Source: Gymnothorax reevesii
Lineage: Eukaryota; Chordata; Actinopteri; Anguilliformes; Muraenidae
Assembly (NCBI GenBank): GCA_029721435.1
Contig: CM056573.1
Span: 154,277,947-154,341,946 of the forward strand
DNA: 64,000 bases
Direction of reading: 5' to 3'
A model generated the notes under the pieces. It ran no database searches. It worked only from the letters and a program-made list of their open reading frames with translations, and had not been told where the DNA came from. The position numbers and the translations under genes were made by a program. Positions 57,801-64,000 of this stretch are shown one piece after another (the stretch's first letter is position 1; each line of letters opens with the position of its first letter).

Positions 57801-59163
57801 CGGCGCTCGAGAATGTACATTACTCCCAGTACAGTGCATCTGAATGGAAAGGGCAGAGGAGAGGGAGCTGTGCTGGAGGAAGGAGAGAATATTCTCCAGG
57901 GGTGGGAGGAATACGAATCAAGGAGAGAGAGAAATAACATGGGGAGAACAGAAAAGACCAGAACAAACTGGGACTCCCATTGGCCTCAGAACTAGAATTT
58001 AACTAATTAGGTGACACATTGCTCCTCTGCTGGCCAATCAGATGCAGTTACTGAGCACAGTGGTCACTCCATGAGGCACCTCTCACCTCTTTGGCAATGT
58101 TGTGCCAGTACACATGGCTCTCGCAGGCGTCCATCTGCTCCTGGTGCAGGAAGCGACAGCGATCAGGCACCAGAAGGGCCTCGCTCACATACTCTCCAAC
58201 TGAGAGAGGGAGAGAGAGAGAGAGAGGAGAAAGAGAAAGGGAAGGGAGGTGGAGCATGAGAGAGTGGTAAAGAGTGGAGGAGAGTAAAAAGAGCGAGCAG
58301 AGGCAAGAGAGGGGAGTATAAAAGCAGAAGAGAAAGATGAGAGAAGAATAGAGAAGGAGAAAGACAAGGAGAGTTCAGCATGACACTATCATATTTTACT
58401 GAAAGACAGAGGTGATATGCTGTCGGGACAGACCAGCCATTTGAAAAGTTGCAGCCAGCGATACGCAGTAACACCAGAGGAAGAGAGAGGGAGACATGGA
58501 GCCCTATGTAGCTTTGTAACTGGGCAATGAAATGATGCTAAATGAGCCTGATATTCAATGCACTGTGGTGCACTGTGGCAAAACAGGGATGAGGTGCCAT
58601 TACTAAGGTCAGACGCCCCAAATCTCTGAGCCATTAGACAGGACAAGGTGAATCCTGACAATCTATGCAGCAATGACTTGCAAGGGTCATAAAATAAGTA
58701 CATGAGAGGAGTGGTGGCAGTTGCTGATTCTTTATACATCCCAGGGCTGTGATATACCTGATAGACAAATTAGGGATACGAATGCAGACAAAAGGAAGAT
58801 GTAATTTGCAGTAGAGCTACAGTGTGTTAGCAGCAGTCGCTAGTGCTGTCAGTGGCAATTGGCGGCTGTTTCCTATTAATATGACATACCTTGCCACTAA
58901 TAAACCTAATCTGATTCTCAATTTTGCCCTTTTGTCATCAGCCACATTTGGCTTGAGTCTTCCCTCAAACTAAATAATATAATGAGTTGATAAAAGACAG
59001 TATGTAGAAAGCGCTGCACACGCCCCGTCTCACCGAGGCAGCGATACGGCAGGACAATGAAAGGGCGAATCTGGCAGTGGTGCCAACCCTTCTTGCACCA
59101 CGCTGGAATGGTAACAGGGCTGGTGGCCTCCTCCACGCGAGAGATCTGCAGGGCGGGGTATAT
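42784..59163 (-). CDS. aplp1: Amyloid precursor-like protein 1, 15 coding exons (5' end outside)
   Basis: Fifteen GT-AG exons on the - strand, all phase-compatible, give 613 codons plus TGA. In order they encode the second part of the growth-factor-like domain, the copper-binding domain (C-rich, [14 protein letters not shown]), a glutamate-rich acidic region, E2 ([57 protein letters not shown]), the juxtamembrane GIQRDEL, one transmembrane helix (about residues 544-563 of this partial chain) and a tail with [11 protein letters not shown] and [29 protein letters not shown] and IQRDEL point to APLP1 rather than APP or APLP2. It is a type I neuronal membrane protein, cut by secretases, with adhesion roles and a tail that binds PTB-domain adaptors through NPTY. 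No Kunitz exon or amyloid-beta segment was seen. The first two exons (signal peptide, start of E1) were not found. Confidence 0.93.
43387..44382 (+). mobile_element. Degenerate Tc1-like transposon in the last aplp1 intron
   Basis: Read on the + strand in shifting frames: [11 protein letters not shown] (helix region, about 43613), [16 protein letters not shown] (first aspartate block, about 43822), [19 protein letters not shown] (second aspartate block, 44080-44137), and [16 protein letters not shown] (catalytic glutamate, about 44171-44218). Many stops are present. It lies antisense to aplp1. Confidence 0.7.
44386..45400 (-). mobile_element. RTE-like LINE fragment in the last aplp1 intron
   Basis: On the - strand the pieces read [20 protein letters not shown] (split by the 45066-45332 insertion), [35 protein letters not shown] and [10 protein letters not shown], in the order found in the C-terminal domain of RTE-type reverse transcriptases. 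It is the 3' end only, inactive, and in the same orientation as aplp1. Confidence 0.7.
45066..45332. mobile_element. hAT-type miniature element with exact 8-bp duplication
   Basis: The 267-bp element has inverted ends cagtggtgcgcacaga and the complement of tctgtgcacagcactg. Further inward, tagcacctgccc recurs in the same orientation near each end. It is flanked by CTCCCAAG at 45058-45065 and 45333-45340. Removing it restores the YLGSYV reading of the host LINE. Confidence 0.85.
45401..46790 (-). other. aplp1 intron sequence without recognised elements
   Basis: AT-rich intron with an (aat)n microsatellite at about 45925-45965. No exon or transposon end seen. Confidence 0.4.
46791..46934 (-). 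CDS. aplp1: aplp1 transmembrane exon
   Basis: 144 nt, phase 0 to 0. It encodes [13 protein letters not shown], the helix [20 protein letters not shown], then [15 protein letters not shown]. The RRKPYG stop-transfer segment is APLP1-like. The donor is GAG|gttaga, a weak match at the third intron base. The acceptor follows a 75-nt pyrimidine-rich tract. Confidence 0.95.
47076..47141 (-). CDS. aplp1: aplp1 juxtamembrane exon
   Basis: 66 nt, phase 0 to 0, encodes [20 protein letters not shown] plus EL. N-T-S is a glycosylation sequon. IQRDEL matches the APLP1 juxtamembrane region, where alpha-secretase-type shedding of the family takes place. Confidence 0.9.
47492..47541 (-). CDS. aplp1: aplp1 50-nt exon
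   Basis: Phase 1 to 0; reads (G)[16 protein letters not shown]. Acceptor ttcctcacag, donor AAAAG|gtaaaa. Rich in acidic residues and tyrosine. It joins correctly to both neighbours. Confidence 0.85.
47928..48170 (-). mobile_element. SINE-like repeat in an aplp1 intron
   Basis: The phrases atccatttattatccaaccc, cagggttgcaagagggccagag, tcaatcacaggaa and agcatgcatatctttagcaggaggaaac follow the layout of a common fish repeat, antisense in form to the 18.2-kb SINE family. Heavily diverged. Confidence 0.45.
48195..48218 (-). CDS. aplp1: aplp1 24-nt microexon
   Basis: Between acceptor tattcacag and donor AAAG|gtaagt (strong) lie 24 nt that read (G)ATTCTCAGCCTAGCAATAAGAAAG(GC) across the junctions, giving DSQPSNKK(G). 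Entry and exit phases are both 1, so inclusion or skipping keeps the frame. Its residues are basic and serine-rich, unlike the acidic exons on either side. Confidence 0.75.
48330..49371. other. aplp1 intron sequence, unassigned
   Basis: No exon found. Part of the region (48400-49150) reads as weakly protein-like pieces on the + strand with stops, which may be an old transposon I cannot place. Confidence 0.3.
49372..49539 (-). CDS. aplp1: aplp1 acidic linker exon after E2
   Basis: 168 nt, phase 1 to 1. It encodes (Q)[29 protein letters not shown] and [17 protein letters not shown], then QNRPYPPRI. The acceptor cattctgcag follows a 140-nt pyrimidine tract. The donor ATTG|gtacga is below consensus, but the phase fits the next exons. 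Confidence 0.85.
49732..50212. repeat. Interspersed repeat in an aplp1 intron
   Basis: The phrase tatttatatagcgcctttca, followed by ...ggcttcacaaacagg, ...tgtttgggaggctgttccagtg, ...gatcaccctttgttttta and gccatggagagctttgaaga, belongs to a widespread fish repeat that may be a LINE 3' tail. No ORF. Confidence 0.55.
50302..50401 (-). CDS. aplp1: aplp1 E2 exon ([16 protein letters not shown])
   Basis: 100 nt, phase 0 to 1, the same length as the corresponding APP exon. Encodes [20 protein letters not shown], then [16 protein letters not shown] is a glycosylation sequon. Donor ATCC|gtacgt is weak at the exon side. Confidence 0.95.
50940..51260. repeat. Copy B of the interspersed repeat seen at 10735-11760
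   Basis: Shares aaaatgatacaaaagatct, cccatttgatgtaatactg, ggccataaaaacattgcatc and ctctcagtatgagta with the 10.8-kb copy, but has no Tc1 insertion between gcatcctgtgtctg and ctcagtatgag. Confidence 0.55.
51387..51515 (-). CDS. aplp1: aplp1 E2 exon (RHTLRHYQH)
   Basis: 129 nt, phase 0 to 0. Encodes [20 protein letters not shown], then [23 protein letters not shown]. The histidines lie in the E2 region that binds heparin and metal ions in the family. Clean acceptor cctgcag and donor CCAG|gtaagg. Confidence 0.95.
52535..52693 (-). CDS. aplp1: aplp1 E2 exon (heparin-binding helix region)
   Basis: 159 nt, phase 0 to 0, the same length as in APP. Encodes [40 protein letters not shown] and [13 protein letters not shown], a long helical segment of E2. 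Its acceptor (ttctcccag) lies about 15 nt from the end of a 0.6-kb minisatellite. Confidence 0.95.
52705..53290. repeat. aplp1: Purine-rich minisatellite in an aplp1 intron
   Basis: A higher-order unit of about 98-99 bp (gagacaggcaggagata... at about 52764, 52862, 53059 and 53158) is made of shorter blocks such as acatacaggagaggcagaca, tgcaggagaggagggcagga and ggaggtaagacagacaggag. On the transcribed (-) strand it is a continuous C/T-rich tract that ends at the exon 52535-52693 acceptor. The open frames across it on both strands are artefacts of the repeat. Confidence 0.9.
53750..53824 (-). CDS. aplp1: aplp1 E2 exon ([16 protein letters not shown])
   Basis: 75 nt, phase 0 to 0, the same length as in APP. 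Encodes [20 protein letters not shown] plus QALNE, nearly identical to mammalian APLP1 in this segment. Donor GAG|gtaacc. Confidence 0.95.
54201..54328 (-). CDS. aplp1: aplp1 first E2 exon ([18 protein letters not shown])
   Basis: 128 nt, phase 1 to 0. Encodes (L)[20 protein letters not shown], then [22 protein letters not shown]. This block is the clearest APLP1 signature in the window. It follows the acidic exon directly, with no Kunitz exon in the 0.9-kb intron. Confidence 0.95.
54329..55266 (-). other. aplp1: aplp1 intron where a Kunitz exon would sit
   Basis: I read both strands for the cysteine-rich Kunitz pattern (GPCRA..., FYGGCGGN) and found none. The first ~210 nt next to the 54328 acceptor are purine-rich on the + strand. 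Confidence 0.6.
55267..55526 (-). CDS. aplp1: aplp1 acidic-domain exon
   Basis: 260 nt, phase 2 to 1. Encodes (G)[18 protein letters not shown], a run of Glu/Asp ([20 protein letters not shown]), then [40 protein letters not shown] and QSRGDS. Low-complexity acidic linker between E1 and E2. The acceptor is a NAGNAG type (aacagcag), so the first serine may be optional. Donor AGCC|gtgagt. Confidence 0.9.
56155..57370. repeat. aplp1: 32-bp minisatellite, about 38 copies, carrying splice-donor units
   Basis: I counted about 38 consecutive units of tgtcactgtaactcaccc + agcactggctttgg (32 bp), differing mostly at single positions. On the transcribed (-) strand each unit reads ACCAAAGCCAGYGCTGGGTGAGTTACAG. 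The last unit (57341-57370) is the real exon end and donor of exon 57352-57548. About 33 units keep the GGTGAGT core; a few have lost it (for example near 56165, 56224, 56325, 56610 and 56705). Confidence 0.95.
57352..57548 (-). CDS. aplp1: aplp1 copper-binding-domain exon (second half)
   Basis: 197 nt (194 in APP), phase 0 to 2. Encodes [40 protein letters not shown] and [20 protein letters not shown], then TKASAG. The tyrosine and methionine of the copper site (SYGM) are kept. The last ~19 nt and the donor GCTGG|gtgagt lie inside the terminal unit of the 32-bp minisatellite. Confidence 0.95.
57549..57660 (-). promoter_or_regulatory. aplp1: Long polypyrimidine tract before an aplp1 3' splice site
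   Basis: On the - strand about 110 nt of almost pure C/T precede the acceptor at 57549. Similar tracts precede acceptors at 58199 (58200-58370), 59163 (to about 59411), 49539, 54328 and 46934. Confidence 0.6.
58087..58199 (-). CDS. aplp1: aplp1 exon: end of GFLD, start of copper-binding domain
   Basis: 113 nt, phase 1 to 0, the same length as in APP. Encodes (V)[18 protein letters not shown], then [19 protein letters not shown]. The CESHVYWH segment keeps the first and third of the histidines that bind copper in APP. Confidence 0.95.
58200..58370 (-). promoter_or_regulatory. aplp1: (CT)-rich polypyrimidine tract before an aplp1 acceptor
   Basis: About 170 nt, purine-only for most of its length on the + strand, including a gagagagaga run at 58209-58224. 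It directly precedes the 58199 acceptor on the transcribed strand. Confidence 0.6.
59034..59163 (-). CDS. aplp1: aplp1 exon: second part of the growth-factor-like domain
   Basis: 130 nt, phase 0 to 1, the same length as APP exon 3. Encodes [20 protein letters not shown], then [20 protein letters not shown] and RCL. Cysteines match the GFLD disulfides. The acceptor tttgtccag follows a ~250-nt pyrimidine-rich region. It is the most 5' exon found. Confidence 0.93.
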
Positions 59164-59411
59164 CTGGACAAACAGACACACAGACGGGGGAGGCGTGCGG
59201 TTAGGACGGGAGAGGAAACAGGGTGGAGACAGAGGGAAAAGACAGAGAGGGAGAGGAGGAAGAGCAGAGACAAACGAGAGCCGAGAAAGCAGAGGTGTAC
59301 AAAGGCAGAGAAAGACAGAGGGACAAGCAAAGTGCAAGAAGCAGGGTGGAAAGGGTAGGAAGAGAGAGATAAGGAGAGAGAGAGAGAGAGCGAGAGAGAG
59401 GGAGAGGAAAC

Positions 59412-60771
59412 CAAAAGCATGCAGGAGCACAGAAATACAGGTCCATATTATAGAGTCATACAATGCTAACGCAGAACCATTGACCTTAAGACAGAGTAAA
59501 TATTCATCAATGGTTCCTGCCAATACTGAAATAGCCTTGGGGTTTGTATTTGCTATTTAATGGTCGCAGGAAAGCTCAGTTTGTGTTCTGCATGTACAAA
59601 ATAAAATTAATGCAGATGAAACTGAAATAGTAGTCTAACAAAATGTATGCAGGAAACTTGTCTAAAAATAAATTTGTTGCTAATTAAAAAAAATATATAT
59701 ACTTTACAAAGGTTTTCAAAAGGGAAAGCTTTTGTGGAAATGCAATCATGGAAATTAGATGGGTAATCGCATTGCAGCAATCTTGTCCATGACAGCCAGC
59801 ATTATAAAAAAAAAAAAAAAAACTACAGTGCAGTACTCTCTGCTTCCTCTAGATGTCGCAGGTTCCCTCATGAAATACAAAACCCCTTGCTATGATTCAC
59901 ACATAGGGAGAAATTTTACAGTAGGATTCATTCTAGGTATCATTGACATTGACAGTCCCATACTTGAGATGACATATGCCGCAGTTTGGTGAACTAGGGA
60001 GACACTCAGGTGTCGGGGGAGATGTCAATGTCAGGAGGGAAACAGGTGAAAGAAGAAGTAAAAATTTGCAAAGAAACATTTGGAAATATTTCCATTCGTT
60101 TCCCATCACTCTCTTGCATACAAAGGGGCAAGACAATACCCTGCCAGAAAAGAAAGTAAAAAAGGGAAAAGTTGCTTGAAATAGGTTGCTGTCAGAAAAT
60201 CCATCAGTCTATCCGATCTGCAACCTGTGGGAGTTGCCTTTTTGAAAAATAAACCTGTCAGAGAAAAGAAAAGCTACAATGGTACTGGCACTGGATTGGA
60301 GTATTTTGACAGCACATATGTTTATTTTAAGAGCAATATTTTTAAAAACTTATAAAATTAAACAATTAACTTTCTCCAGTCAACTTTTTGAGTTCTAGAT
60401 CATTGACTACATATGTCTAGCATTGTCCTTTTGCATGTGTAACACTGACTTTACACAGAAAATATGTTAAGAAATAGAATACAAACTGTAAGAATGTAAT
60501 TGATTCAGTTTACCTATTCTCTACCTTGGTACTGGAAGGCAGCGGTGTTAATGTATGTGTGTGTGCGTGTGCTTGTGGGTCCGTGTATGCATGCAGATAC
60601 ATGAGGTGCACATGTATTCCAGCAGCAGCACATAACATACTGCAGTGCAACGGTCCAAGACAGGGTAAAGTCAAATACACTGCCTGTTCAAAAAAGTCAC
60701 CTTTTGGATTCAAATCAACAAATATACTGAACAGCAAAAGAAATGTTGCATACCTTTACAACCCCCAAATG
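59412..60771 (-). other. Presumed aplp1 intron 2 sequence
   Basis: No GFLD-encoding exon (a CGRL-type cysteine pattern) found. It contains an A16 run near 59807 and a short (TG)n-like stretch at 60552-60580. Confidence 0.4.
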
Positions 60772-60936
60772 AGCAGACGTTTTTCAAAAAACAATAAAAT
60801 TTCTCAGTTTGAACATTTGATATGTTGTCTTTGCGCTATTTTCAATTAAATATAGGGTTTAAATGATTTGCAAATCATTGCATTCAGTTTTTATTTACAT
60901 TTTACAGACCGTCCCAAGTTTTTTGGAAATGGTGCG
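60772..60936. mobile_element. 3' end of a Tc1-type element
   Basis: The sequence caaaaaacaataaaatttct, then cagtttgaacatttgatatg..., gatttgcaaatcattgcattc and acagaccgtcccaagttttt, follows the known tail and terminal repeat of a fish Tc1-like family related to the 2.9-kb element. Only this end remains. Confidence 0.55.
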
Positions 60937-61004
60937 GTGGTATATAAACTGCTTTATGAACAAATATTCATAAAATTGATTGGGACATCAGTTAGAGATC
61001 GGTA

Positions 61005-61293
61005 CCTCCGCCAAACGAAGCTGGCAGGAGGTTATGTGATCGCCGGTGTTTGTTTGTTTGCAAGATAACTCAAAAAGCAATGGACGGATTCTGATGAAAT
61101 TTTTAGAGAAGGTGGGTATTAGGACAAGGAACAGGTGATAAAATTTTGGCAAATCTAGGCCAAAGTACAGCTGAGATATACACCAAAGTTGCAAGATTTC
61201 AAGTCTTTTCAATGGGCCAGAGTTCCAATCACCATGCTTTTGGGTTTTTACCTGGCGGAGGTCTGCGCTCTCTGAGTGCATTTCTAGTTCTTT
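61005..61293. repeat. Short interspersed element with inverted ends
   Basis: It starts cctccgccaaacgaagctgg and ends with tggcggaggtctgcgctctc, so the outer words ccgcca/tggcgg are inverted. The middle phrase gataactcaaaaagcaatgg, then acggattctgatgaaattttt, occurs in many animal genomes as a miniature transposon. Family uncertain. Confidence 0.5.
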
Positions 61294-61379
61294 CATGTGA
61301 TGACTCACAATTGCCTGGAACATGTTTGACGTGACATTTGTGATCATGTGATCAGATTTATTCTTTAATCCTTTGGGAT

Positions 61380-62640
61380 TAAATCAGTACCTTGTATGCC
61401 CATCATAAGCCCTGATTACGGACACACATTTTCTGTACTTGAAATGCACCAGGTGATTGATGAAGGCTGTAGGGATCTGGGCCTATACTCACTGAAAGGC
61501 TACAGAGAGCTGTGAAGCAGTTATCGGCCTTGGACGAACCTCATCGAGACGTCTTTGGATCACTTCCCACAAGTGGTCTACTGTATTTAGATCTGGACTA
61601 CGGGCAAGCCAAGGAAGCGTATGTATGTTGAGCTGTTGTAGGAAGTTTCTGGTTATTCCAGCAGTGTGAGCATGTGCATTGCCTTGTTGAAACAAGTGTT
61701 GTTGATGACGTGCAAAGTTCTGTACAACATAAGGTCTTAAAACTTGATTGCTGTACCAGGCAGCTGTGACCCCATGGCCTTGACCTGGTTTGAAGTTTTG
61801 AAAAACCACAGGTCTAATTTTGTGGTTAAAGGCAATTCCTCCCCATACCATAATGCCTTGTCTGCCCGATGCATGCCTTTTCATCACGCAACCATCAACG
61901 TAACGCTCACCCCTTCTATGCCAAACCCTAGTTCTGCCATCTGCTACAGAAATGCAGTAATGACTTTTATCTGAAAAAACTACGGTCCTTCACTGCCTGT
62001 AACACCAGTTTTGCCATTGGTGAGCCCACAGCAGACGCTCCCAGTGGTGATGATGTGTCAGGATGGGACTCCTAGCTGGACGCCGGCAAGACAGGTTATT
62101 AGACCTCAAGCAGCAATGAACAGTGTCTGCACTTATGGGTCTCTGGTGGGTCTCTATGGTTGGCTGAGCCATTTCAGGTGCCGCAGTGAACCAGTTCTGG
62201 AGGTGTCACCGCAGTACATGCCGATCTTGTCAAAGCGTTGTGACCCTGGGGCAACCATTTTGATGACAGTCATTGGAAATGTTGGTGGTGTTGTATTGCT
62301 GCCTTGGGCGTTTGATAGTTCAAATATTACAGTTGAAATCATTAGCAATGACCCTTGAGGGTTGACCAATATGCAGATGCCCGATTGCTTGCTTGCCTTG
62401 ATTTCTCGTAAATCTTACCATGACTGCTGTATTCAGGAAACGAATGACAGACTGGTACCGGTGTGTGCATTTTATATCCATAGGCCTAGCGAGAATCAGG
62501 GGCATCCTGATTCTCATGAGGATCCCTTTGGAAACATTGCCATTTTCATTAAGACAGAGTGAGTTTGAACACTTGGCCAAATGCTTGCACTTTTGTTTGT
62601 GAATTTTTCTCGACTTTAACCCTTTCAGCGCCATGGGCAA
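61380..62640 (-). mobile_element. Tc1-like transposon, degenerate, - strand
   Basis: On the - strand the blocks run from about 62172 (RPISADTVHCCLR and RRPARSPILTHHH) through VVFSDKSHY and RVWHRRGERYVDGCV (about 61960-61890) to 61887-61489 (GIMVWGGIAF, FQQGNAHAHTA, WLARSPDLNTVDHLWEVI). All are recognisable Tc1 transposase boxes. The element ends were not resolved. Confidence 0.7.
61489..61887 (-). pseudogene. Tc1-like transposase C-terminal part with lost catalytic residues
   Basis: The second catalytic aspartate (normally FQQDNA) is glycine (FQQGNA), and the catalytic glutamate region (normally PIEHLW) reads TVDHLW. Stops lie upstream. The enzyme cannot be active. Confidence 0.7.
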
Positions 62641-63149
62641 CTATTGTCGCCCAATGATATAAGATATCAAAATCAGATGCTGTTGAAAACCTATCATGGG
62701 ACAACTTGTTTAAAAGAGCTCCCGCAGGGCAGTCAAAACGATGTCAAAACAATGACACAATGAATATGCACTGTAATCAAAGCTACAGGGGTTCAAACTA
62801 AATATTTGGTTGAGCAACTTCTTTTTTTTGGACAGGCGTTGTCACACCCGCAAACGTACTAATAGTTCACAAAAATGATACAAATCTGCAGCTTTTAAAT
62901 TTTTTTAAAATTTCATCTTCCCGCAAACGTAACAAATCCCTGCATGTAATAGTTATGACATTTGCGGTAAATTTCGTATTACGTTTGCAGTAGGCAACTG
63001 CTATGACATGTGTGGGAAATTAATTACATTTGTGGGATTATTATCTTAAAAGTACTTAAACTTTTTTTTTTGGCCAGGCAGTGTATTTTAGAAATTCATT
63101 CATTCTACAATGTTCTATACTCTATACATTATTCTATTCTATACATTAT
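62641..63149. other. Unassigned sequence
   Basis: No gene. Words such as cccgcaaacgta and catttgcggtaa repeat at 62845-63000, suggesting a short degenerate repeat around 'gcaaacgta'. Confidence 0.35.
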
Positions 63150-64000
63150 TTTGAAAGGGTCATGGTGTTTACAGTGCGACGCAAAAGTATTAATCCCCTT
63201 CCTGATTTCTACAATTTTTGGTTATTAGTCATATTTAATGTTGCAGATCATCCAACTCATTTTAATATGAGAAAAAATAGTTTGAGTAAACACAACATAC
63301 AGCTTTTAAATGATAATTAAATTTATTGAATGTAAAAAGTTATTGAAAACCTCTATCACCCATAAGGACAAAATGCTTGTCCCACTAAACCTAATATCTG
63401 GTTGCACTGCCCTCAGTGGCAATAAATAACTGCCATAAGATATTTGAGATAACTGGCATCGAGTCTTTTACATTGCAGCAGAGAAATTTTGGCCCACTGT
63501 TCCCTACTGAACTGTTTATCATTCAGCCACATTGGAGGGGTTTTGAGCACAAACAGCCTGGTTAAGTTCATGCTACAGCATTTCAATCAGATTGAACTCA
63601 GGACTTTGATTAGGCCACTCCAAAACCTTTGTTTTGTTTCTTTTGAGCCATTCAGAGGTGGCCTTGCTTGAGTGCATCCGATCATTGTCCTACTAATTTG
63701 ATTATCTGACTCATGAGACAAAATGTTGATCAATATTTTTAGCACACTGCAATAGATTAAATTATTTAAACTTTAAAATGTTTAAACCTTTAAAAGATAC
63801 TTGAAAAAAAAAAAATCTCGTGTTTCTGTGAAATAATATTTGATTGACGTATTTGAAGTTTTTTTTTTCAATGCTTCAAATTAAAATAATTAGTTTCGCT
63901 GATATTTTGGAAATGTTTTAAATATAGTCACCAATGTTTTAAAATGAGAACATTTAATTTGTATGAATGGTACATTTAACCCTGTTCTTTTCCAGTGTAT
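63150..64000. mobile_element. Fragment of another Tc1-type element, cut by window end
   Basis: tacagtgcgacgcaaaagta, followed by ttaatccccttcc, is a typical end of a fish Tc1-type family. The following 63400-63690 (ctggttgcactgccctca, cagcagagaaattttggccc, gggttttgagcac) matches its non-coding or antisense transposase part. After 63700 the sequence is AT-rich and unassigned. Confidence 0.5.

Noticed and set aside
42784..59163. Assignment of the gene as APP or APLP2
   Set aside because: HGYENPTY and [10 protein letters not shown] are also found in APLP2, and KFFEQM in APP. The E2 start ([27 protein letters not shown]), [22 protein letters not shown] and RRKPYG fit APLP1 best, and there is no amyloid-beta or Kunitz segment.
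58163..59523. Several long frames rich in Ser/Leu (- strand) or Arg/Glu (+ strand)
   Set aside because: They come from the GA/CT-rich tracts next to aplp1 acceptors. Only the short exon parts within them match a protein family.

Overview
This window is vertebrate genomic DNA, most likely from a teleost (bony) fish. It has intron-split genes with GT-AG junctions, many decayed Tc1/mariner elements, short hAT-type inverted-repeat elements, several LINE families, a Penelope-like fragment and a tRNA-derived SINE of the kind seen in fish genomes. There are no prokaryotic operons, and most long open frames are transposon debris or chance. I cannot name the species.

Two host genes can be supported. 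The first is a small gene on the + strand (14238-19593, three exons). It encodes a 184-residue single-pass membrane protein with a signal peptide, one V-like immunoglobulin domain carrying six cysteines, a transmembrane helix and a very short basic tail. I do not recognise it as a named gene. The second is aplp1 (amyloid precursor-like protein 1) on the - strand, occupying about 42.8-59.2 kb. I assembled 15 consecutive coding exons whose splice phases all agree. They give 613 codons plus stop, running from the second part of the growth-factor-like domain through the copper-binding domain, acidic region, E2 domain, juxtamembrane region, transmembrane helix and the GYENPTY cytoplasmic tail. The first two exons (signal peptide and start of E1) were not found and probably lie beyond 64 kb. 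No Kunitz exon and no amyloid-beta-like segment are present, as expected for APLP1.

Layout: 1-9.1 kb is nested retroelement and Tc1 debris. 9.1-14.2 kb is mostly unassigned, with a fold-back element and a Tc1 remnant. 14.2-19.6 kb is the immunoglobulin gene. 19.7-38 kb is transposon-dense (two Tc1-type elements, an L1/Tx1-like LINE holding two hAT-type miniatures, an LTR-like insertion and a CR1/L2-like LINE). 38-42.8 kb has no recognised repeat and lies just 3' of aplp1, so it may hold a long 3' UTR. 42.8-59.2 kb is aplp1, with its large last intron filled by a Tc1 remnant and an RTE-like LINE. 59.2-64 kb is probably aplp1 intron 2 with three Tc1-type remnants.

The most unusual structure is inside aplp1. 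A 32-bp minisatellite of about 38 copies (56155-57370) is built from the exon/intron junction of the copper-domain exon, so the array is a tandem series of strong 5' splice sites whose outermost unit is the real donor. A second, purine-rich minisatellite (about 52.7-53.3 kb) ends next to the 3' splice site of an E2 exon. Several other aplp1 introns end in unusually long pyrimidine tracts, and the juxtamembrane region contains a 24-nt, frame-neutral microexon.
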